From VAZQ01 sp963821505 (GTDB taxonomy: Bacteria; Pseudomonadota; Alphaproteobacteria; Rhizobiales; Xanthobacteraceae), in contig CAWGEH010000013.1 in NCBI GenBank assembly GCA_963821505.1, positions 124,001 to 188,000 of the forward strand: a DNA stretch of 64,000 nucleotides, read 5' to 3'. The position numbers were made by a program, and so were the translations under genes. This document shows positions 59,643-64,000 of this stretch, in pieces. Position 1 is the first letter of the stretch; the number at the start of each line of letters is the position of its first letter. The notes below the pieces were generated by a model. It saw only the letters and a list, made by a program, of their open reading frames with translations, made no database searches and was not told the DNA's origin.

Positions 59643-59878
59643 TCGGTGGAGTCGCGATCACGCTGAGCCCGATCGATCCCATCAAAGCCCTGTACTGGAC
59701 GGCGGTGATCAACGGCGTCGTCGCAGTACCGGTCATGGCGGTCATCATGCTGATGACGACGCAACCGCGGATCATGGGCAAGTTCACGATCATCGGCTGG
59801 CTGCGAAGGCTCGAATGGGTATCGACATTTGCAATGGGCGCCTGCGTCGTTGGAATGGTCGTCGGCTGGATTGCTTAG
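59643..59878 (+). pseudogene. C-terminal fragment of an NRAMP-family metal transporter
   Basis: The frame from about 59643 to TAG at 59878 reads V-A-I-T-L-S-P-I-D-P-I-K-A-L-Y-W-T-A-V-I-N-G-V-V-A-V-P-V-M-A-V-I-M-L-M, then G-W-L-R-R-L-E-W-V-S-T-F-A-M-G-A-C-V-V-G-M. This is the end of an NRAMP (MntH-like) divalent-metal transporter: the I-D-P-I-K-A-L-x-W-x-A-V-I-N-G-V-V-A-V-P block is highly typical. An in-frame stop lies just upstream, so only about 78 of some 430 residues remain. A decayed gene. Confidence 0.75.
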
Positions 59879-60101
59879 CCGCTCGCGGTCCGCAGACTGA
59901 CATCGGGTTCATCCCCACCATCGTTTATGTCGTTGACGACCGTCATGCGCGCCTGCTCTGCGCCTGCGGACGCTTGCCGCCTTCGGGTTCTCCGCCTCGA
60001 TGCTCTTGCTGGGCGCCTCCATCAGATGGTGAGCGAACGGCAGGATTTGACATGATCAAATGGGCGGGATGTTGAGGCGCGCTCCCGTGCGGAACGGTGC
60101 C

Positions 60102-60268
60102 TTGATCTCTCGATGCCCCACCAGGGACTCAGCGTACAAGCATGGCTCGCCGATGCCGCACCCGCGAGCAATGGCGAGAACTACAAATCGTTGACATGCG
60201 CCGTTTGTCGCCAAGTGCATCTCGTAAACCGATCGACCGGCAGAACGCTGGGCGAAGACGACGGCTAG
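60102..60268 (+). pseudogene. Small zinc-ribbon protein with one-base loss near the N-terminus
   Basis: Restoring one base after CCACCA near 60124 gives M-I-S-R-C-P-T-T-G-L-S-V-Q-A-W-L-A-D-A-A-P, then Y-K-S-L-T-C-A-V-C-R-Q-V-H-L-V-N-R-S-T-G-R-T-L-G-E-D-D-G. This is a common small rhizobial zinc ribbon (first cysteine in R-C-P-T-T-G, then C-x-x-C-x-x-V-H). The total of 167 bases is one short of a multiple of three. As written, an ATG at 60113 gives a 51-aa frame without the first cysteine. The TTG at 60102 has GGAACGG upstream. Corrected length 55 aa. Confidence 0.55.
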
Positions 60269-60423
60269 CCCCGAGGCCTGCCGCCCGGTCAGCGGGCGCA
60301 ACAGTCGTTGTCCTGAATCGACAAATCCCCTGATTGCCGGGAACCATCCAGCGCGACATCGGTTTAGTTTTATGTACGGTACCTGACAAACGGGGTGAGG
60401 GTGCCGATGATGGGGAGCGCGCC

Positions 60424-60603
60424 ATGACCCCGACGTTTGAAATTCAGGTCGATGACCCGCACTGTTCAGTTTGCGGCAACGGAATGGATCTGTCGGTGCT
60501 TGTCCCACCCTTTGGGAGTGAATACGGGCTCAAGGTCTACACTTGCCCGAGGTGCGGGCGCTCGGAGAGCTATCTGGTTCCATCGCGCTCGAAAGCGGCG
60601 TAG
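60424..60603 (+). CDS. Small zinc-ribbon protein (59 aa)
   Basis: M-T-P-T-F-E-I-Q-V-D-D-P-H-C-S-V-C-G-N-G-M-D-L-S-V-L-V-P-P, then V-Y-T-C-P-R-C-G-R-S-E-S-Y-L-V-P. Two C-x-x-C pairs 24 residues apart form a ribbon-like zinc site. ATG 60424 has GGGGAG upstream; an upstream open stretch looks non-coding. It lies 155 bases after the broken zinc ribbon at 60102, but the two are not close in sequence. Function unknown. Confidence 0.7.
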   Translation: MTPTFEIQVDDPHCSVCGNGMDLSVLVPPFGSEYGLKVYTCPRCGRSESYLVPSRSKAA

Positions 60604-60661
60604 TCGCTTCGGCCCTCCCGCGCAGCTTCGGCGCCGCAGCCGGCGGCAGCGGCTCTATTGG

Positions 60662-60714
60662 CAGTTCCCGGGGCATTGCCAGTTCCCGGGGCATTGGCAG
60701 TTCCCGGGGCACGC
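60662..60714 (+). repeat. Three 18-base tandem units
   Basis: CAGTTCCCGGGGCATTGC repeats at 60662-60679 and 60680-60697 with one change (C to G), and a shortened third unit runs to 60714. It lies after the zinc-ribbon gene in non-coding DNA. The stop-free translation in one frame is only a by-product of the period. It could be a variable-number site. Confidence 0.75.
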
Positions 60715-61138
60715 ACTCTCGAGTATCTAAATAAATGGGCCGAGCAATTTCCACGGATTTGCCCGCTCGCGACTAGCGGCTTGCGCCTCGACGGCCAGCC
60801 AGACGAAACCGAGCGCGCGCATTACGAAGCAGGAGGCGAGGCGTCACGCTGCCGCGCTGATCGCTGGATCTCGCCAGGGTTGCGCGATCACAAGCGCCGG
60901 CGCCGGGGCGCCAACCTGCGCGCACGCGCGAACTCAGCCGCGCGCGCGAGCCTGCGCGCTCGGCAAATGACGCCCGAAGGAGATGGAAATGCTGCGCAAG
61001 CGGCCGGAGGCCCCGCTGGTGGCCTCAGCCTTGCGGATTGCGCAGTGCCTTGGTTGGCCGTCTGTCGGCTAGCGGACCAACGCTGACTTTAGCATATGCT
61101 AGCGTTCCCAGCGTGGCGCGTGGCATCAGGGGCCTGGC
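60715..61138. other. Gap, GC-rich, no supportable gene
   Basis: About 420 bases. A very short frame at 60989-61072 (MLRKRPEAPLVASALRI, 27 aa) has GGAG before its ATG and might be a small or truncated gene, but evidence is thin. TAGCATATGCTA at 61090-61101 is a perfect 12-base palindrome, 38 bases before the gene at 61139, and may be an operator. Alternating CGCG stretches near 60930-60960 are striking but unexplained. Confidence 0.4.
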
Positions 61139-61360
61139 TTGCCAATTCGGCTTATCCTCAAACACGATCATTCATTCGGACCAGCCGAAATCGCGAGCCT
61201 GACGGCGGCGTTCGAAGACACCCTGAGCAAGCTTGGGCTGGTCGATCGCGACGACCCCGCAACGATTGCGGTCGCCAAGCTGATCATCGAGTTGGCGAAG
61301 GAGGGCGAGCGCGATCCGGAGCAACTGTGCGCCCGCGCACTGAAGCGGTTGTCAAGATAG
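61139..61360 (+). CDS. Small helical protein, family B copy 2
   Basis: A 73-aa protein: L-K-H-D-H-S-F-G-P-A-E-I-A-S-L-T-A-A-F-E-D-T-L-S-K-L-G-L-V-D-R-D-D-P, then A-T-I-A-V-A-K-L-I-I-E-L-A-K-E-G-E-R-D-P-E-Q-L-C-A-R-A-L-K-R-L. The second half equals that of the gene at 52668 (A-T-I-A-K-K-I-I-E-L-A-K-A-G-E-R-D-P). TTG 61139 is the only start and is uncertain. A palindrome (61090) lies upstream. Function unknown. Confidence 0.65.
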   Translation: MPIRLILKHDHSFGPAEIASLTAAFEDTLSKLGLVDRDDPATIAVAKLIIELAKEGERDPEQLCARALKRLSR

Positions 61361-61548
61361 GCGGCCCCGAGTTGCGGCGACCGCGAGCCAAGGCAGAGAT
61401 GCACACCACCGCAATCGTGCTGCCAAGGGCGTAGGGCGGGTTCGCCGCGGCGGGCCCCGCACCCGGGCTCGCTCCCAATAACGGGTTCGCCGAGCAGGAA
61501 TTGTGCTAGAGTGGCCTTAGAGCCGCGCCTGGCTTGCGGAGGGTTTCG

Positions 61549-61752
61549 ATGACGCTGATCGTCTACTACGTCGCGTTCATGGTTGTCGGCGACTTGGCCG
61601 CCTATTTCCTGGGACTCTCCGTCGAGTACGAATGGGGGCCGCACGTAAGCCTCATCGTCTTTCTGGCGCTCTATTTCCTTTTTCTATGGGTGTCCTGGAT
61701 CCTTGCCGTGCATTTCACCAAACCAAGATCGGCGGAGCAGCCCACGTCCTAG
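61549..61752 (+). CDS. Small two-helix membrane protein (67 aa)
   Basis: M-T-L-I-V-Y-Y-V-A-F-M-V-V-G-D-L-A-A-Y-F-L-G-L, a short loop with a conserved-looking V-E-Y-E-W-G-P-H, then V-S-L-I-V-F-L-A-L-Y-F-L-F-L-W-V-S-W-I-L-A-V and a polar tail. GGAGGG lies 6 bases before ATG 61549. The acidic residues inside helix 1 (G-D) suggest a transport or binding role, but no family is known to me. Confidence 0.65.
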   Translation: MTLIVYYVAFMVVGDLAAYFLGLSVEYEWGPHVSLIVFLALYFLFLWVSWILAVHFTKPRSAEQPTS

Positions 61753-62178
61753 GACGCAGGAGGGGGCCGAGCGCGGCGATGCGTGTCTTGCGATCGCGAG
61801 TTCGCGCGCTTTTTCGTATTTGATCCAACTCACGTTCCCGGCGGGATTTTGGAGCCATTATCCGTGGCCGTCGGGGGGGGGTGGCGCTCGACCCGTCGCT
61901 GTAAATCGCACAGCGCGCGCCGGCTTCAGTGCTGCGGCTTTTTTCGAAGCACGGCCAACAGCACGCGCGGCAAAGAACGGAAAGGCCTCGATCCCGTTGA
62001 GGTGGGCGCCCAAGGCGCAGGCACGAGTGCCATGCCGGCAAAACGAGGGGTCGCGGGCCATCAACTCGCCGCACACATCGAATAGGACCGGCCACGCGGA
62101 CCTTTCAGTCCGGCGGGCCCACCGGGCCTATTTGAGCCAAAAAGGCCGGACTACTGCCACTCGGAGAATACGCCTGCC
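61753..62178. other. Gap, no supportable gene
   Basis: About 425 bases between the small membrane gene and the carotenoid oxygenase. A run of nine G lies at 61873-61881. A minus-strand frame at 61858-62076 gives a 72-aa Ala/Arg/Cys-containing peptide but lacks a start site. The promoter of the oxygenase should lie near 62080-62170. No RNA or repeat recognised. Confidence 0.4.
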
Positions 62179-63594
62179 GTGAACGGTGCCCTCAAGCCGA
62201 TCGATCCAGCCACCCACCCCGATCTCACCGGCGTCCTCGCGCCGGTGGATGACGAGCTCAGCGCCACGGACCTCCCAGTCGCGGGCCACATTCCCGACGA
62301 CCTCCAGGGCGTCTATCTGCGCAACGGACCCAACCCGAAATTCCCGCCGCTCGGAAGCTACACGTATCCGCTCGACGGCGACGGGATGATCCATGGCGTC
62401 TGGCTCGCGGACGGCAAGGCGCGGTATCGGAACCGGTATGTGCTCACCAAGGGGCTCGAGGCCGAGATTCGTGCCGGCCGCGCGCTCTGGGGCGGCATCA
62501 TGACGCCAGCGTCGCCGCCGGCCGCCCTCGCCGGCCCCGACCCGGACCCCGAAGGATACAAGGTGCTGCCCGACATCAACATCATCCGGCACGCGCACCG
62601 GTTCCTCGCCCTGGGCGAGGGCGTCGCGCCGTACGAGGTGACACCGGAGCTCGCGACCATTGGTCGCCATGACTTCGGCGGCGCGTTGCCGCTGGGCACC
62701 TGCGCACATCCGAAGATCGACCCGGCGACCGGGGAGATGATCGTATTCCGTTATGGCCTCGAGGAGCCCTATCTCTACTGGGCCGCCATCGGCTCCGATG
62801 GGACCGTGACGCATCCTCCCGATGTGATTGCGGAAGTGGATCGCGGCTACATGATCCACGACTTCATGATCACAGAAAACCACGTCGTGCTGGTCATCAA
62901 CCCGGCCACCTTCGATCTCGCCCGCGCGGCGCGGGGCGCGAGCCCCCTCGCCTGGGACGCAGATCGCGGCAGCCGCATTGCGGTCATCCCGCGGCGCGGC
63001 CAGTCGCGCGATGTTCGCTGGGTCCATACCGACGCCTTCTGGTGCTGGCACTACGCGAATGCCTGGCAGGACGGCGGAGAGATCGTCACAAGCTTCCCGT
63101 GGTGGAGTCACTTGGGCTTCGGCGTTCCGAACATGCCGACGCCGACGGGCCGCGTTGCACGCGCGCGCATCGATCCGACCGCCGGCAGCTTCCGACTGGA
63201 AGTACTCGACGACAGGCCGACCGAGTTCCCGCGCGTCGACGACCGCCGCCAGGGGCATCCCACCCGCTACGCCGTGTTCGCACACAAGTCGTCGAAAGCC
63301 CTGCGGAGCGGCAGCTTCGACGAGCTGCTGCGTTTCGACCTCCAGCGCGGGACCGTGGAAGCGCACCAGTTTCCGGGCTGGGCAATCGGAGAGGCAGTGT
63401 TCGCACCGAAGGCGGGACGCACTGAAGAGGAGGCCGGCTACATCCTCACCTTCGCGACGAACTTGGCCACGATGGAGTCGACGTTCATCATCCTCGATGC
63501 CGAGGACTTCGCCGGCGAAGCAGTCGCCGTCGTGAGGCTGCCACGCCGCGTGCCGTTGGGGCTGCACGGCAACTGGTATCCGGCCGGAAACTGA
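62179..63594 (+). CDS. Carotenoid cleavage oxygenase
   Basis: A 471-aa enzyme of the carotenoid oxygenase family, usually 450-500 aa, that splits a double bond of a carotenoid or a stilbene-like compound with a four-histidine iron centre. The four histidines appear in T-C-A-H-P-K-I-D, Y-M-I-H-D-F-M-I, F-W-C-W-H-Y-A-N-A-W and the C-terminal G-L-H-G-N-W-Y. The N-terminal Y-L-R-N-G-P-N-P-K-F and D-G-D-G-M-I-H-G-V are also typical. GTG 62179 is the start. It stands alone; no carotenoid synthesis genes are near, so the substrate may be plant-derived, e.g. an aromatic stilbene. Cytosolic. Confidence 0.95.
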   Translation: MNGALKPIDPATHPDLTGVLAPVDDELSATDLPVAGHIPDDLQGVYLRNGPNPKFPPLGSYTYPLDGDGMIHGVWLADGKARYRNRYVLTKGLEAEIRAGRALWGGIMTPASPPAALAGPDPDPEGYKVLPDINIIRHAHRFLALGEGVAPYEVTPELATIGRHDFGGALPLGTCAHPKIDPATGEMIVFRYGLEEPYLYWAAIGSDGTVTHPPDVIAEVDRGYMIHDFMITENHVVLVINPATFDLARAARGASPLAWDADRGSRIAVIPRRGQSRDVRWVHTDAFWCWHYANAWQDGGEIVTSFPWWSHLGFGVPNMPTPTGRVARARIDPTAGSFRLEVLDDRPTEFPRVDDRRQGHPTRYAVFAHKSSKALRSGSFDELLRFDLQRGTVEAHQFPGWAIGEAVFAPKAGRTEEEAGYILTFATNLATMESTFIILDAEDFAGEAVAVVRLPRRVPLGLHGNWYPAGN

Positions 63595-63663
63595 GCGAGC
63601 GCCCCGGTATGAGGCGGTATCGACGTTCGTGCGGCGGCTGATGGCGGGATCGCTGCCCCTCTT

Positions 63664-63786
63664 CTATTCGAGGATCTTGGAGCAGAAGAGCGTGGCGCCA
63701 TCCGCCGGCCTCCAAACGCTACCCGCCAAATCCTTCAATGCGCCGTCGCACAATCTTTCGAGATCACGCTCGCCGGCTTTCGCCAG
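63664..63786 (-). pseudogene. Broken copy of small helical family B
   Basis: The minus-strand frame reads L-A-K-A-G-E-R-D-L-E-R-L-C-D-G-A-L-K-D-L-A-G-S-V-W-R-P-A-D-G-A-T-L-F-C-S-K-I-L-E, ended by TAG at 63664. It matches the second half of the genes at 52668 and 61139 (A-K-A-G-E-R-D-x-x-R-L-C). A stop lies directly upstream, so the first half (M-P-I...A-T-I-A-K-K-I-I-E) is missing. A third, decayed copy. Confidence 0.6.
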
Positions 63787-64000
63787 CTAGATAGTTGCTT
63801 CTCGACTGACTCGGCCGGATGGTTGCGATACACCCACACGCCAACCAAATCCGCCCACTGCCTTCAAATCCAGCCATTCCGCGTCAAGGCCGACGGTGCG
63901 CATCCTTGTCCCTGCGACTTCCTCGGCGGCGTCTTGCGGACAATTGCGGCCAGGGATCGGGCACGATCAGTTCGCGCACCGGTTGGGAACGGGCCCGCGT
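63787..64000. other. Window end, possible gene on the minus strand
   Basis: A minus-strand frame from about 63950 to 63787 reads P-I-P-G-R-N-C-P-Q-D-A-A-E-E-V-A-G-T-R-M-R-T-V-G-L-D-A-E-W-L-D-L-K-A-V-G-G-F-G-W-R-V-G-V-S-Q-P-S-G, protein-like in composition. An ATG at codon M-R-T-V-G near 63903 gives 39 aa. The upstream end is a stop in the same frame. Too little to call a gene with confidence; could be a small protein joined to the broken copy next to it. Confidence 0.25.

Noticed and set aside
59905..59945. A response-regulator-like start (F-I-P-T-I-V-Y-V-V-D-D)
   Set aside because: Only eleven residues match a FixJ-type receiver; what follows is unrelated in every frame. Too short to support even a remnant.
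60900..60970. An alternating CGCG-rich stretch as a possible CRISPR or Z-DNA element
   Set aside because: No regularly spaced direct repeats with unique spacers; it is just GC-rich low-complexity sequence.
61858..62076. A 72-aa minus-strand frame (starts M-C-G-E-L-M-A-R-D)
   Set aside because: No ribosome-binding site and an Ala/Arg-rich composition like other shadow frames; no second line of support.

Overview
The window is GC-rich DNA from an alphaproteobacterium of the order Hyphomicrobiales, most like Bradyrhizobium and its relatives (Nitrobacteraceae/Xanthobacteraceae). This is inferred from protein style: many Bug/TctC-type periplasmic receptors, Liv-type ABC uptake, and numerous small soil-alphaproteobacterial proteins of unknown role. 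No rRNA, tRNA, CRISPR array, transposase or phage gene was recognised. Names rest on motifs read by eye; no database search was run.

Layout. 0-7 kb: the tail of a CorC/HlyC protein, then kdpFABC (K+-pumping ATPase) with no kdpDE in the window. kdpA carries a frameshifting deletion in its selectivity filter, and the operon is bracketed by two copies of a leader plus a small paralogous gene. 7-11.5 kb: a DapA-like protein whose Schiff-base lysine is glutamate, a frameshifted PRC-barrel protein and an MFS transporter. 11.5-18.6 kb: a minus-strand operon (class III CoA-transferase, citryl-CoA-lyase-like protein, TctC, TctB, TctA) divergent from an IclR regulator with an operator-like repeat between them, then an orphan Bug receptor. 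This looks like uptake, CoA activation and cleavage of a tricarboxylate.

18.6-30.3 kb: a phytoene-desaturase-like oxidoreductase, a SET-domain protein, a membrane protein, a LysR remnant, and a tight seven-gene plus-strand cluster (DUF2064, GT87-like protein, radical SAM, GT2, ModA-like protein, cytochrome b561, Tat-exported molybdopterin oxidoreductase). 30.3-41.6 kb, minus strand: amidohydrolase/SnoaL/LLM-flavin cluster; then Bug receptor, cupin, epimerase, LivK-type receptor, fused LivH-LivM permease, LivG and LivF. 42-54 kb: regulators (frameshifted ECF sigma, Crp/Fnr, truncated LysR, XRE, RHH), another Bug receptor and many small proteins, including three copies of one helical family. 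54-64 kb: a sorbosone/glucose-dehydrogenase-like beta-propeller, a 906-aa caspase-fold protein lacking both catalytic residues, an NRAMP fragment, small zinc ribbons and a carotenoid cleavage oxygenase.

A recurrent theme is broken reading frames: clear single-base indels in five genes (PRC-barrel, Bug receptor, ECF sigma, XRE, small zinc ribbon) plus the 11-base loss in kdpA. They suggest either a draft or error-prone assembly or real gene decay. Truncated remnants (two LysR pieces, NRAMP, a helical-family copy) point to some real decay.
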